From MGBC131033 sp910585655 (GTDB lineage Bacteria > Bacillota > Clostridia > Lachnospirales > Lachnospiraceae), in assembly GCA_949502025.1 (NCBI GenBank), contig CATBCG010000059.1, positions 40,863-104,862 of the forward strand: a DNA stretch of 64,000 nucleotides. The letters run 5' to 3'. The notes under the pieces were generated by a model. The model had not been told where the DNA came from, did not search any database, and worked only from the letters and a program-made list of their open reading frames with translations. This document shows positions 36,726 through 45,490 of the stretch, piece after piece. Numbering within the stretch: the stretch's first letter is position 1; every line of letters starts with the position of its first letter. Both the position numbers and the translations under genes were made by a program.

Positions 36726-38420
36726 TTATCTATTCTGATACCGGTCATAAGCAGCCTGCTTCAAATCAATACATGTTTGCAGACCATACTGGTACAACTG
36801 CGCTACATAGTCATCATATTTATCCAAAGATTCTACACCCAGAATACATTTGCTGCTCATTTCGTCTACAAGTGTCGTAATACTGGTATAGATGGTATTG
36901 AATTCTTCGGTTTCTTCTCCTGTCATAGTAGCAAACGGAGGATAAATCAAACTGTAATCTGCGTCCCAGGCGGACTGCATATCCAGACACTCGTCTGTTC
37001 CTGCCTCATGAGCGGCATAGTCTACTCCTGTCGCCAGGGCGCCTACCCAGTTGCTTAGATGTGCAATTCTCATTTCATGAACATTCAACTCCGGATCTCC
37101 TGTCATCATTTCCGAATAGGAAGCCTTTCCGTCGTCTCCTACCGTATAATGAACATTTTCTTCTCCATAAAAATGATAGTACATTGATTCCTTTGTATAA
37201 TGATAATCCAAGTAGCGGCAAAGCGTTTCCAGACGTTCTCCTGTTACATTGGAATTTACGCAAAGCTGAGCGCTGACCATACTCGGCTGGCTGGCTCCTC
37301 TGACCGGATCCGTCTCATTTAACACCGGATTTGGCGCATAAGCCAGAAAATAGTCGTCTGCTACCGGATAGCCCATTCCTTTTACCGTCGTACCACCAAA
37401 CTGCCACCAAATAGAACACATACCGGTCTTGTCGCCGCCGATATTTTCCAGATCAGTCAGAGCGTACGCATTGTTCGCCGTAAAGTTCTGATCGAGTAAA
37501 CCTGCGTTATACCATTCTTTCATCTGGGTAAGATATTCTTTATAACCCGGCTCCGCAGGTCCGAATTTTACAGTGTCACCATCCATATAGAAGCCTTCCA
37601 GAACACCATAAGCCGACAAGAACGCGCCGCACTGTACTCTCCCATTGTTTCCAATCATCAAAGGAGCTTCTACTCCACGATCTTTAAAAGCGGTCAAAGC
37701 CTCTGTCCAGTCTTCTATCGTCACTGGCATCTCAAGACCTGCCTCATCGAGCCAGTCTTTTCTTACTGCCATACCGATAAAATTCAGGTTGGTATCCAGA
37801 TTCATATTGTCATCCATATAAATGCTGTATAAAGAATACCGTTTTCCATCGTCCGCCGTAACATCTTTTTTCAACTGCTCATTAGAATCCAAAATCGCCT
37901 TATAGTTCGGCATATACTGGTCAATCAAATCGGTCATTTCCAAAAACAGACCATCCTTTACCGCCTGAATCGGACCACCTGTATAATAGCTGTTTACTCC
38001 GGAATAAACCATATCCGGAATATCGCCGGAAGCAATCATCAAACCAAATTTTTCCTGCGCCTCATTGGCTGTTACCCAGGCTACCTTCAAATGAACGTTT
38101 GTCGCTTCCTCCACCAATGCAGCGGTATCTGTTGCCTCGTAACCAGGAGTCATCATACCGTTATCTACTGTCCAAAGAGAAAATTCTGTCTTCTCTTCTA
38201 ATGGGAAGAATTCTTTATCGCCGCTATCCTCCGGCGTATCACCTTCTTCTCCTTCTACTTGGTTTCCTTCCTCTGGTGTCTTTTGCTCTGTCTGACTATT
38301 GTTGTGATTGCTCTCGTTCTTACTGTCTTCGTTCTTCTTACCGCAGGCAGCGAATAAGCTGACTGTCATAGCCAGAATCAAAAACAGGCTGATCCACTTT
38401 GCTCCTCTTCCTTTTTTCAT
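36726..38420 (-). CDS. ABC transporter substrate-binding lipoprotein without local permeases
   Basis: A 564-aa extracellular binding lipoprotein. Signal peptide from ATG 38420 (GGAGG upstream) with lipobox LFAAC (MKKGRGAKWISLFLILAM start), followed by a Glu/Asn/Gln-rich linker and a family-1-like binding domain (VPEA..., DKTGMCSIWWQFGG, GYPVADDYFLAY). It is similar in type to the binding protein at 2018-3571, but no permease gene lies near it, so it either uses the LplB/LplC pair elsewhere (for example 53-1918) or is an orphan that senses sugars for the AraC regulator upstream. Confidence 0.85.
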   Translation of the reverse strand: MKKGRGAKWISLFLILAMTVSLFAACGKKNEDSKNESNHNNSQTEQKTPEEGNQVEGEEGDTPEDSGDKEFFPLEEKTEFSLWTVDNGMMTPGYEATDTAALVEEATNVHLKVAWVTANEAQEKFGLMIASGDIPDMVYSGVNSYYTGGPIQAVKDGLFLEMTDLIDQYMPNYKAILDSNEQLKKDVTADDGKRYSLYSIYMDDNMNLDTNLNFIGMAVRKDWLDEAGLEMPVTIEDWTEALTAFKDRGVEAPLMIGNNGRVQCGAFLSAYGVLEGFYMDGDTVKFGPAEPGYKEYLTQMKEWYNAGLLDQNFTANNAYALTDLENIGGDKTGMCSIWWQFGGTTVKGMGYPVADDYFLAYAPNPVLNETDPVRGASQPSMVSAQLCVNSNVTGERLETLCRYLDYHYTKESMYYHFYGEENVHYTVGDDGKASYSEMMTGDPELNVHEMRIAHLSNWVGALATGVDYAAHEAGTDECLDMQSAWDADYSLIYPPFATMTGEETEEFNTIYTSITTLVDEMSSKCILGVESLDKYDDYVAQLYQYGLQTCIDLKQAAYDRYQNR

Positions 38421-38473
38421 TTGGTTATCCTCCATTCGATTTGATGCTACGCCATATCTTGGCTGCTGTGGTC

Positions 38474-38501
38474 ATTGTAGCAAAGAATCCACTGTTTGAA
38501 A
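38474..38501 (-). promoter_or_regulatory. Possible promoter of the glycan-use gene cluster
   Basis: TTTCAA, 16-base spacer, TACAAT on the minus strand, about 54 bases upstream of the binding-protein start. Weak -35, as expected for an activator-dependent promoter. Confidence 0.35.
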
Positions 38502-38530
38502 ATAACCACTAATTAAATGGAAAAATGCCT

Positions 38531-38562
38531 TATTTTTGCGGTATTTCTACGCTGCAAAAATA
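38531..38562. promoter_or_regulatory. 9-bp inverted repeat, possible operator
   Basis: TATTTTTGC and GCAAAAATA, 14 bases apart, lie just upstream of the -35 region above and just past the AraC-regulator stop. They could be an operator for that regulator or the 3' stem of its message; no T-run follows. Confidence 0.35.
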
Positions 38563-38584
38563 ATACATAGCACCCCGAATCCCT

Positions 38585-40669
38585 CTATTGCTGGCTTTTT
38601 ACATATTTCGTCGGCGTCATTCCTACCCGCTCTGTAAAGAGCCGAATCAGTGGACGGCTGCTGTAGTAGCCCACCTGTTCCGCCGTATCCGTCACCGACA
38701 TTCCCGACAGCAAAAGCTCTTTGGCATGTTCCATCCGCACCTGCCCGATATATTCTAATACTCCACAATCCTTTTCTTTTTTAAAGTTTCGGGAAAGCCA
38801 AGGCGTCGATACCTCAAACATTTCGGCAAGAGCGCCGACGGTCAACTGCTTGTCCGCATAATGCCCGTCAATATATTCCTGTACTTTGTCTGCAATACAA
38901 CGATTCTCCTCCTCCGGCGGCTCCTCCTTTACCCCCAGCCAAAGCTGCATTTCCTCGGACTCCAAGGCTTTTTTATAAACCGCCAGTTCCTTTTCTGCTG
39001 CTCCCGCCTGATGCTCCCGCAAAATCAGACAAAGCAAGCGTTCTTTGGCAAACATATTGTAAAATTGCTGAACTAGTTCTTCCTGCCGGAACTCCTCATA
39101 GCAAATCACCTGCGGATAACCGGTCAAAAAGCCACGATACTCCGCTAACGCCCTCACCTCATCATATGCCTTCGCTACCCCCGACCAGCCCTCATGCGCT
39201 CCACTGATTTCCACAGACACATCTATCCCGCATTGCTCTTTAAAGAAGCGACTGATTCCCTCTATATCCTCTCCGCCAAGAAACGTCTTTCCGTCCTTAC
39301 GTTCCCCTACCAACAGATAATAACAGCTCCGCAGCTCGCCAAAGACAAATGAAACTTTTCCTTCCAGTTCCTCTGCCAGCACATTTTTTAACATAAAAGC
39401 CAGCAGCGTTCCCTCTAACCCGGTTTCCTCTGCGCCCAGAACTCGAAGCTGAACAACCTGCCGAATATCTCCCTCCAAGAAGCTGCAAAACATCTGGTAG
39501 GTCGCCTCATCTCCCCGTCCCATCTGCCTGCTGTCCGGTTCAAAAAGCTGATGTATCCCATGGGTAATGATGACTTGCTCCTGCCTACCGACTTCATCCT
39601 TTCGACCCTCATAGGCATCGATCAGATGCTGCAAGGACTGTCCTGCCTCTGCCAATTCCTTCCCATTTAGATACCCATGCCGCCGGATAACTGTCAGCAA
39701 ATCGCCCACCGGTCTGTAATTACGCTTGCTCTGATACCACACCAGTAGAATCCCTACCAGCAGGCAAAGCAACAAATACGCTGCCAAAATCCATCTCATT
39801 CCCCTAAGCGTCGCAACATAACCTACATCCGGCTGAATGCTGTAAAGGTTTAAGCCATACCGCTCCATCTCGTTCCGATACAGACAAGTCGTTCCAATCC
39901 ACTGCATCGGGCTGTTTTCAAAAGATAGGTTAAGCGCTTCTTCTATCGTCACCTGACTGACTTCACCTGCCCGGTAAGAAGCGCTGCTGTAGGCAGCTCC
40001 CTTCTGATCTGCCAGGAAAAATTCTACATCTGTCGTATGAAGCAGATAGTCCAGATAATCCTCTGATAAATAAACCAGTACAATCATCGGCTGTTTTAAA
40101 AAGTGGATATTTTTCCGAAATACGGAGGTATAGAGAAGCCGTTCCCCCTGGATAATATGATACGTTCCATAAAGTTCTTCCGAAAGCAGCCGAAAAAAGC
40201 GATCCTGATCCAAACCGACCGCATGTTCCAACACTTTATCGCTTTCCACAGAAAATGCCAGGTTTGTCCCCAGCACACATTCTTTCCCTGGAAAATATAA
40301 AAAAATCTCTTCGATTTCCTCATTGTTGCGTGTATAATCTATCAGGAGCTTTTGTACCTCTCCCATCTGGTAACGATCCTCCCGGCTCCACTCCGCCTTT
40401 TTCGCCAACTGGTTCACCGTCTTATCTCCCTGAATCATCACCGTCAAATCACCGATCTGCTCAAAAGCCGACGCCAGCGTTTCTGCCCGATCCGCCAGCA
40501 TAGTATTTTGTATCGTCTCCGCCTTTTCCTGTACTGCCTTCATCGAATAGCCATACAAAATCCCGCTTAACATCAGCGGAATCAACAGCACCGGCAAATA
40601 AGACAACATCCACCGCAAAATCGTCTTCTGCTGGATCTGATGGCTGCTGCTTTGTTTTTCTTGTTTCAT
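38585..40669 (-). CDS. Membrane-bound AraC-family regulator, YesS-like
   Basis: A 694-aa one-component regulator. Two membrane helices (about residues 20-40 and 290-310) enclose an extracellular sensor region of 250 residues; the C-terminal 100 residues are an AraC DNA-binding domain with two HTH units (LTVGALAEMFEVSTPWLSRNFKK; KELLLSGMSVTDTAEQVGYYSSRPLIRLF, in two segments) ending PTKYVKSQQ. It should sense a carbohydrate outside the cell and activate the adjacent glycan-use genes. ATG 40669 follows GAGGAGTAAGGGG. A near-perfect promoter lies 44 bases upstream. Confidence 0.88.
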   Translation of the reverse strand: MKQEKQSSSHQIQQKTILRWMLSYLPVLLIPLMLSGILYGYSMKAVQEKAETIQNTMLADRAETLASAFEQIGDLTVMIQGDKTVNQLAKKAEWSREDRYQMGEVQKLLIDYTRNNEEIEEIFLYFPGKECVLGTNLAFSVESDKVLEHAVGLDQDRFFRLLSEELYGTYHIIQGERLLYTSVFRKNIHFLKQPMIVLVYLSEDYLDYLLHTTDVEFFLADQKGAAYSSASYRAGEVSQVTIEEALNLSFENSPMQWIGTTCLYRNEMERYGLNLYSIQPDVGYVATLRGMRWILAAYLLLCLLVGILLVWYQSKRNYRPVGDLLTVIRRHGYLNGKELAEAGQSLQHLIDAYEGRKDEVGRQEQVIITHGIHQLFEPDSRQMGRGDEATYQMFCSFLEGDIRQVVQLRVLGAEETGLEGTLLAFMLKNVLAEELEGKVSFVFGELRSCYYLLVGERKDGKTFLGGEDIEGISRFFKEQCGIDVSVEISGAHEGWSGVAKAYDEVRALAEYRGFLTGYPQVICYEEFRQEELVQQFYNMFAKERLLCLILREHQAGAAEKELAVYKKALESEEMQLWLGVKEEPPEEENRCIADKVQEYIDGHYADKQLTVGALAEMFEVSTPWLSRNFKKEKDCGVLEYIGQVRMEHAKELLLSGMSVTDTAEQVGYYSSRPLIRLFTERVGMTPTKYVKSQQ

Positions 40670-40712
40670 AAACCCCTTACTCCTCGTATTGTCCACCTGT
40701 TTCCTCGTCTTT

Positions 40713-40741
40713 ATTATACAAAGTGTATCGGAGACTGTCAA
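40713..40741 (-). promoter_or_regulatory. Promoter of the YesS-like regulator
   Basis: TTGACA, 17-base spacer, TATAAT on the minus strand: perfect consensus boxes, 44 bases upstream of the start. Confidence 0.78.
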
Positions 40742-40811
40742 CGGCATATCAAACATAGGATTATAGAAACATTTGTTCTTTGAAAAATAATCATTGAAAA
40801 GAAAAAAATTT

Positions 40812-41192
40812 ATGAAAATAGAACATATTGCACTCTATACGAAACAATTAGAAGAAACCGCTTCCTTTTTTGAAACCTATTTTGAAGGCAAGCGAAATAC
40901 ACTGTATCACAACGCCAATACTGGCTTCTCCTCTTATTTTATTTCTTTTGAGGACGGTACGCGCCTGGAACTGATGAACCTGCCAGAGCTTTCCCAGGCA
41001 GATAATTCTACTGCTGTCGGATATGCCCATATTGCTTTTCAGGTAGGCTCAAAAGAAAAAGTAGACAGCTTAACCGCCAGACTGGAACACGATGGCTACG
41101 AGGTCAAAAGCTATCCGCGCGTCACAGGGGACGGTTATTATGAAAGCTGTGTTTATGATAAAGAAGGGAATCTGATTGAAATTACCATATAA
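40812..41192 (+). CDS. VOC-family (glyoxalase-like) protein
   Basis: A 126-aa metal-binding protein of the vicinal oxygen chelate fold. It begins KIEHIALYT (first metal His) and ends YDKEGNLIEITI (last Glu), with GYAHIAFQVGS in the middle. Glyoxalase or isomerase-like activity; substrate unknown. No clear ribosome site precedes ATG 40812; a TTG start at 40794 is the other option. The 3' end overlaps the truncated lipoprotein pseudogene on the opposite strand by 40 bases, where the tandem array was cut off. Confidence 0.8.
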   Translation: MKIEHIALYTKQLEETASFFETYFEGKRNTLYHNANTGFSSYFISFEDGTRLELMNLPELSQADNSTAVGYAHIAFQVGSKEKVDSLTARLEHDGYEVKSYPRVTGDGYYESCVYDKEGNLIEITI

Positions 41193-41512
41193 TCTGTCAA
41201 ACGGTTTCCTCTTTTCCATCCTTCATACTCATCCAGCAAGGAAAATCCGTCAAACGTAAAGCCTTCCTCGTCATGGAAGGAAGCATCGAAAAACTCCAGA
41301 GGTTTGGAGGACAGCTCCGGATCCGGGGTACCTGGATCTGGTTTTTGTACATCTTCGTTTTCTTCTTGTTTCCCTTCTTCCTGTATATTTTCTTCCTGCG
41401 TATTTCCCACTTGTTCTTTTTCCTTTGTAGCGTCTTTTTCTCTCGTCCCACAGGCAGATAAAACAAACACAAGTACCACAAACAGCAAAAATCTTTTTTT
41501 CTTTTGTTCCAT
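41153..41512 (-). pseudogene. Truncated lipoprotein copy at the end of the array
   Basis: 119 codons. Residues up to about 97 (signal, lipobox LSAC, acidic linker QVGNTQEENIQEEGKQEENE and DPELSSKPLEFF) are almost identical to the gene at 43129-43899, then the frame runs into unrelated sequence and stops inside the VOC gene's 3' end. About 25 bases covering the AGGAG site and the proper start have also been lost compared with the intact copy, so it should be poorly translated at best. It is the broken outer member of a duplicated cassette. Confidence 0.8.
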
Positions 41513-41541
41513 CTGCCTAGGTTTCCCATGATTCTACAACC

Positions 41542-42228
41542 TTATTGGTCATCGCTTTTGTTCTGATCAACCGGAGGATGACCCGCAAGACTCACATATT
41601 TCTTTGGCGTAAATAAAAATTCTATTACATGAAAATAGCCTCCCTCTAATTCCTTTCCCATCCAAATAATCTGAATCTGATTTCCATCCTCATCCTCATA
41701 GGTACGATTTCCAGTATTATTCTGATACTCCCCTCCGCCCCCCGAATCTAATTTATTCAGCTTCTGCAAAACCTCACAGGTTTCCTCCAAAACATTTGCT
41801 CTTCCTTCTTCCTCTTCTAAATACATCGTATAAGTCCCCTTCACAAAATCATCTTCTACAAAGAAAGCCTTTACTTCTCCAATACCCTTCTGGTCCTTTA
41901 TAGCGTTCCGGAACTCCACCAGCCTTTGACCTTCCTCTCTATCATGGTTAATTATTGTATACATGGTTGATCTCTCCGCTTCCAGTCTGCTCTCGAAGCT
42001 CTCCCACTTTACTCCATTTATTTCCCAAAAATCATACCCTGTCTGATCTTTTTTCACGAAGCTTGGACTTTCTGCCGTTAGTTCGGATATTCCTGTTTTG
42101 TTTGAGTTTTTTTGATTTCCTCTCTTACTTCCATCCGTTCCGCTGAATCGTCCGATTGCAAAACCGCCTGTCAGAGACAATAGGATTGCTAGTATCAATA
42201 CCAGTATAAAACTTTTTTTCTTCATCAT
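41542..42228 (-). CDS. Membrane-anchored member of the lipoprotein array, type A copy 2
   Basis: A 228-aa exported protein: one N-terminal membrane helix (SFILVLILAILLSLTGGFAI), a polar linker and a globular domain (YDFWEINGVKWESFESRLEAE ... VEDDFVKGTYTMYLEEEEGRA). There is no lipobox Cys, unlike its neighbours. It is a tandem paralogue (about 85-90 percent by eye) of the gene at 43956-44642, changed mainly at the C-terminus. The layout 'acidic domain, FxxDxFxxGxxxMxLexxe' recurs in the lipoproteins of the array, so all may share one fold. Function unknown. Confidence 0.75.
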   Translation of the reverse strand: MMKKKSFILVLILAILLSLTGGFAIGRFSGTDGSKRGNQKNSNKTGISELTAESPSFVKKDQTGYDFWEINGVKWESFESRLEAERSTMYTIINHDREEGQRLVEFRNAIKDQKGIGEVKAFFVEDDFVKGTYTMYLEEEEGRANVLEETCEVLQKLNKLDSGGGGEYQNNTGNRTYEDEDGNQIQIIWMGKELEGGYFHVIEFLFTPKKYVSLAGHPPVDQNKSDDQ

Positions 42229-42277
42229 TCTTAACCTATCCTTATATGAAACAAACTACATCATCCTATAGTTTGTT

Positions 42278-43000
42278 TTACTCTGACTCCTCTTCAAAGT
42301 CAAATTCAAAATATTGACTGTTATTTTTCACCGCCCCTCCTCCGGATACGTTTTCTATAAAGAAAATAGTGACTACTCCAACTTCTTTCCCACCTTCCTC
42401 AATACGTTTTACTGCGCTGGTTTGAATACTGATGCCACGTCTGTCTACATAACCAGCACTATATGCGTAAGGTTCCCATGATTCTGGTTCTCGAAGCTCG
42501 CTATAGGTATAGCCATCATAATTCTCTATCTGCTCCAATTCCTCGACTGGTATTTTTACTGTATCCAATCCTTCTCCTGTTTCCCTTACAAAGTCTTTTG
42601 CGGATTCATAATTAGGAAACAAAATCGACATACTCCCTCTTAGAAACTGTTCCTTATAAAACATATATACCACATTTCCCACTACTTCCGGATCATCCAT
42701 CGGCGATACCTTATAAAAGGTCAAAATCGTGGTGTTACCATTATCTACCAGCCTAATCTCTGGCTGCTGTTCGGTCAGAGCAAGCCGTTCTTCCATAATT
42801 TTATAATCTGCGGTAATCGTAAAACCATCAAAGGTAAAACCATGTTCGTCATGAAAAGCTCCTCTGAAAAATTCCAGTGGTTTGGAGGAAAGTTCCGGAT
42901 CCGGCTCGTTTGGAAGTTGCTTCTTATTCGCTTTCATTCCACAGGCTGAAAGAAATAATATCACTATCATAAATAAACAAATATTATAGTTATATTTCAT
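42278..43000 (-). CDS. Lipoprotein of the tandem array, type B copy 2
   Basis: A 240-aa lipoprotein (lipobox LSAC near residue 20) with the array signature DPELSSKPLEFFRGAFHDEH-GFTFDGFTITADYKIMEERL. Middle part VVYMFYKEQFLRGSMSILFP; end NNSQYFEFDFEEESE. Paralogue of 44639-45382. GGGAGG precedes ATG 43000. In the other copy the B and A genes overlap by 4 bases; here they are 49 bases apart, so drift has begun. Function unknown; extracellular, anchored in the membrane. Confidence 0.78.
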   Translation of the reverse strand: MKYNYNICLFMIVILFLSACGMKANKKQLPNEPDPELSSKPLEFFRGAFHDEHGFTFDGFTITADYKIMEERLALTEQQPEIRLVDNGNTTILTFYKVSPMDDPEVVGNVVYMFYKEQFLRGSMSILFPNYESAKDFVRETGEGLDTVKIPVEELEQIENYDGYTYSELREPESWEPYAYSAGYVDRRGISIQTSAVKRIEEGGKEVGVVTIFFIENVSGGGAVKNNSQYFEFDFEEESE

Positions 43001-43128
43001 TTCTGTGATCCTCCCTCTCTTTCTTTTTATAAAAAAACTGCCCTTTTTGACTTTCCTTTATAGATTATGATTTCTAAGAAGGCTTCTGCTCCTTTGGCTC
43101 CTCCACTTCAACGTCAACATACTGGCTG

Positions 43129-43899
43129 TTATTTTTTCTCTTCAAATTTAAAATAAAGGCTATCATTGTTTTCTGTCCCGAAACGTTCCACATTTTCTGA
43201 AAAGTGCAGAGATACTGCCCCTGTTCCTTCTTCTGTGATATGAGCGTCCATCTGAATTGCAATATTACGTTTATCCAAATACATAAAAAGACAAGAGTTT
43301 TCTCCTTCCGTTTTAGAAAACTTTCCTTCCGGATCCTCTACACTTACAGACATTAGTTCCAGATCTTTTTCCTTTAAAAATGCTACCGCACTTTTATAAT
43401 CCGGAAATTCAATCCATATCTTTCCACCTATAAACTGTTTCTCAAAAAAATGATAGGATATGACGTTCTGGATAATGTCTGGATATCCAGGTAGAGACAC
43501 CTGATAAAATTCTACTGTCTGAGTAAGACCTTCCCATTTATTTGATACTTCCTGTTCTACTATTTTGGGTTCTACCTCTGTTTCCGTCAACTCCATCCGT
43601 TTTTCTAATATTTCATAGTCTGCTGTCAAAGTAAAACCGTCAAACGTAAAGCCTTCCTCGTCATGGAAAGAAGCATCGAAAAACTCCAGAGGTTTGGAGG
43701 ACAGCTCCGGATCCAGGATACCTGGATCTGGTTTTTGTACATCTTCGTTTTCTTCTTGTTTCCCTTCTTCCTGTATATTCTCTTCCTGCGTATTCCCCAC
43801 TTGTTTCTGTTCCTTTGACTCATCTTTTCCCTTTATAGCACAAGCAGACAAAACAAATGCAAGTACCACAAACAGCAAAAATCTCTTTTTCTTTTTCAT
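43129..43899 (-). CDS. Lipoprotein of the tandem array, type C (the only intact copy)
   Basis: A 256-aa lipoprotein. ATG 43899 follows AAAGGAG; signal KKKKRFLLFVVLAFVLSAC with lipobox LSAC; acidic linker; DPELSSKPLEFFDASFHDEE signature; end ENNDSLYFKFEEKK. Just past its stop another frame reads NNSQYVDVEVEEPKEQKPS, which resembles the end of the type B lipoproteins, a trace of past recombination. Two broken copies of this gene lie at the outer ends of the array (41153-41512 keeps only the start, 45491-45803 only the end). Function unknown. Confidence 0.78.
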   Translation of the reverse strand: MKKKKRFLLFVVLAFVLSACAIKGKDESKEQKQVGNTQEENIQEEGKQEENEDVQKPDPGILDPELSSKPLEFFDASFHDEEGFTFDGFTLTADYEILEKRMELTETEVEPKIVEQEVSNKWEGLTQTVEFYQVSLPGYPDIIQNVISYHFFEKQFIGGKIWIEFPDYKSAVAFLKEKDLELMSVSVEDPEGKFSKTEGENSCLFMYLDKRNIAIQMDAHITEEGTGAVSLHFSENVERFGTENNDSLYFKFEEKK

Positions 43900-43955
43900 A
43901 CAGCCTTCTCCTTTCTTTTGTTCCATCTGCCTAGGTTTCCCATGATTCTACAACC

Positions 43956-44642
43956 TTATTGGTCATCGCTTTTGTTCCGATCAATTGGATGACCATAGCC
44001 AAAAGGTTTTACATACTCCTTTGGAATAAATAAAAAATCTATTATATAAAAATAGCCTGACGCTAATTCCTCTTCCCTCCAATCCATCTCAATCCGATTT
44101 CCATCCTCATCCTCATAAGTACGATTTCCAGTATTATTCTGATACTCCCCTCCGCCCCCCGAATCTAATTTATTCAGCTTCTGTAAAGCCTCACAGGTTT
44201 CCTCTAAAACTCTTACTTTTCCTTCTTCCTCTTCTAAATACATCGTATAAGTTCCGTTTACAAAATCGTCTTCTACAAAGAGAGCCTTTACTTCTCCGAT
44301 ACCCTTCTGATCCTTTATAGCATTCCGGAACTCCACCAGCCTTTGGTCTTCCTCTCTATAATGGTTAATTATTATATACATGGTTGGTCTCTCCGCTTCT
44401 AGTCTGCTCTCGAAGCTCTCCCACTTTACTCCGTTTATTTCCCAAAAATCATACCCTGTCTGATCTTTTTTCACGAAGTTTGGACTTTCTGCCGTTAATT
44501 CGGATGTTTCTGTTTTGTTTGAGTTTTTTCGATTTCCTCTCTTACTTCCATCCGTTCCGCTGAATCGTCCGATTGCAAAACCGCCTGTCAGAGACAATAG
44601 GATTGCTAGTATCAATACCAGTATAAAACTTTTTTTCTTCAT
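43956..44642 (-). CDS. Membrane-anchored member of the lipoprotein array, type A copy 1
   Basis: A 228-aa exported protein almost identical to the product of 41542-42228 except in the last 40 residues (EEELASGYFYIIDFLFIPKE). N-terminal membrane helix, no lipobox. GAGGAG precedes ATG 44642, and the start overlaps the stop of the type B gene by 4 bases (ATGA), so B and A are translationally coupled in this cassette copy. Function unknown. Confidence 0.75.
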   Translation of the reverse strand: MKKKSFILVLILAILLSLTGGFAIGRFSGTDGSKRGNRKNSNKTETSELTAESPNFVKKDQTGYDFWEINGVKWESFESRLEAERPTMYIIINHYREEDQRLVEFRNAIKDQKGIGEVKALFVEDDFVNGTYTMYLEEEEGKVRVLEETCEALQKLNKLDSGGGGEYQNNTGNRTYEDEDGNRIEMDWREEELASGYFYIIDFLFIPKEYVKPFGYGHPIDRNKSDDQ

Positions 44643-45382
44643 TTTGATTTCTCCTCTTCAAAATCAAATTCAAAATATTGACTGTTATTTTTCACTGCCC
44701 CGCCCCCAGGTACATTTTCTATAAAATAAATTGTGACTACTCCAACCTCTTTCCCACCTTCCTCAATACGTTTTACTGCGCTGGTTTGAATACTGATGCC
44801 ACGCCTGTCTACATAACCAGCGCTATAGGAAGCCGCCTCCCATTCTTCTGGCTCTCGAAGATCCTGAAACATATATCCCTCATAGCCGCCTTCTTCTTCC
44901 ATTTGTTGTTCCAATTCCGATACTGGGATTTTTACTGTACTCAGCTCTTCTTCTATTTCCCATATAAATCTCTCGGCTGCTTCATAATCCGGAAATAAAA
45001 TCGACATACTCCCTCTTAAAAATTGTTCCTTATAAAACATATATACTACATTTCCCACTACCTCCGGATCGTCCGCCAGCGACACTTCCCAAAAAGTTAG
45101 AATAGTAGTATCCCCATTATCCACCAACTCAATCTTCGGTTCTTGCTCTGTCAGCGCAAGTCGTTCTTCCATAATTTTATAGTCTGCTGTAATCGTAAAA
45201 CCATCAAAGGTAAAACCATGTTCATCATGAAAGGAGCCTCTGAAAAATTCCAATGGTTTGGAGGAAAGTTCCGGATCCGGATCATTTGGAATTTGCCTCT
45301 TATCTGCTTTCATTCCACAGGCTGAAAGAAATAATATCACTATCATAGAGAAACAAATAACACCGTTAAATTTCATATTCAT
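44639..45382 (-). CDS. Lipoprotein of the tandem array, type B copy 1
   Basis: A 247-aa lipoprotein with lipobox LSAC and the same signature DPELSSKPLEFFRGSFHDEH. Paralogue of 42278-43000; the differences cluster in the middle (EELSTVKIPVSELEQQ, EEGGYEGYMFQDLREPEEW). AAGGAAGG precedes ATG 45382. A hairpin terminator lies directly upstream, so this gene may need its own promoter or read-through. Function unknown. Confidence 0.78.
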   Translation of the reverse strand: MNMKFNGVICFSMIVILFLSACGMKADKRQIPNDPDPELSSKPLEFFRGSFHDEHGFTFDGFTITADYKIMEERLALTEQEPKIELVDNGDTTILTFWEVSLADDPEVVGNVVYMFYKEQFLRGSMSILFPDYEAAERFIWEIEEELSTVKIPVSELEQQMEEEGGYEGYMFQDLREPEEWEAASYSAGYVDRRGISIQTSAVKRIEEGGKEVGVVTIYFIENVPGGGAVKNNSQYFEFDFEEEKSK

Positions 45383-45401
45383 AACCTTCCTTTCTTTCTA
45401 T

Positions 45402-45451
45402 AAAAGGGCTGTCATTTACAACAATTCTGCTATTAGTATGACAGCCCCTTT
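45402..45451 (-). terminator. Terminator hairpin inside the lipoprotein array
   Basis: On the minus strand GGGCTGTCAT pairs with ATGACAGCCC around 22 bases, followed by TTTTATAG. The equivalent gap of the second cassette (about 43020-43070) keeps the flanks but has lost this stem. Confidence 0.65.
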
Positions 45452-45490
45452 AGACTTTCCTTTATAGGTTTATGATTTCTAATTTTCTTT

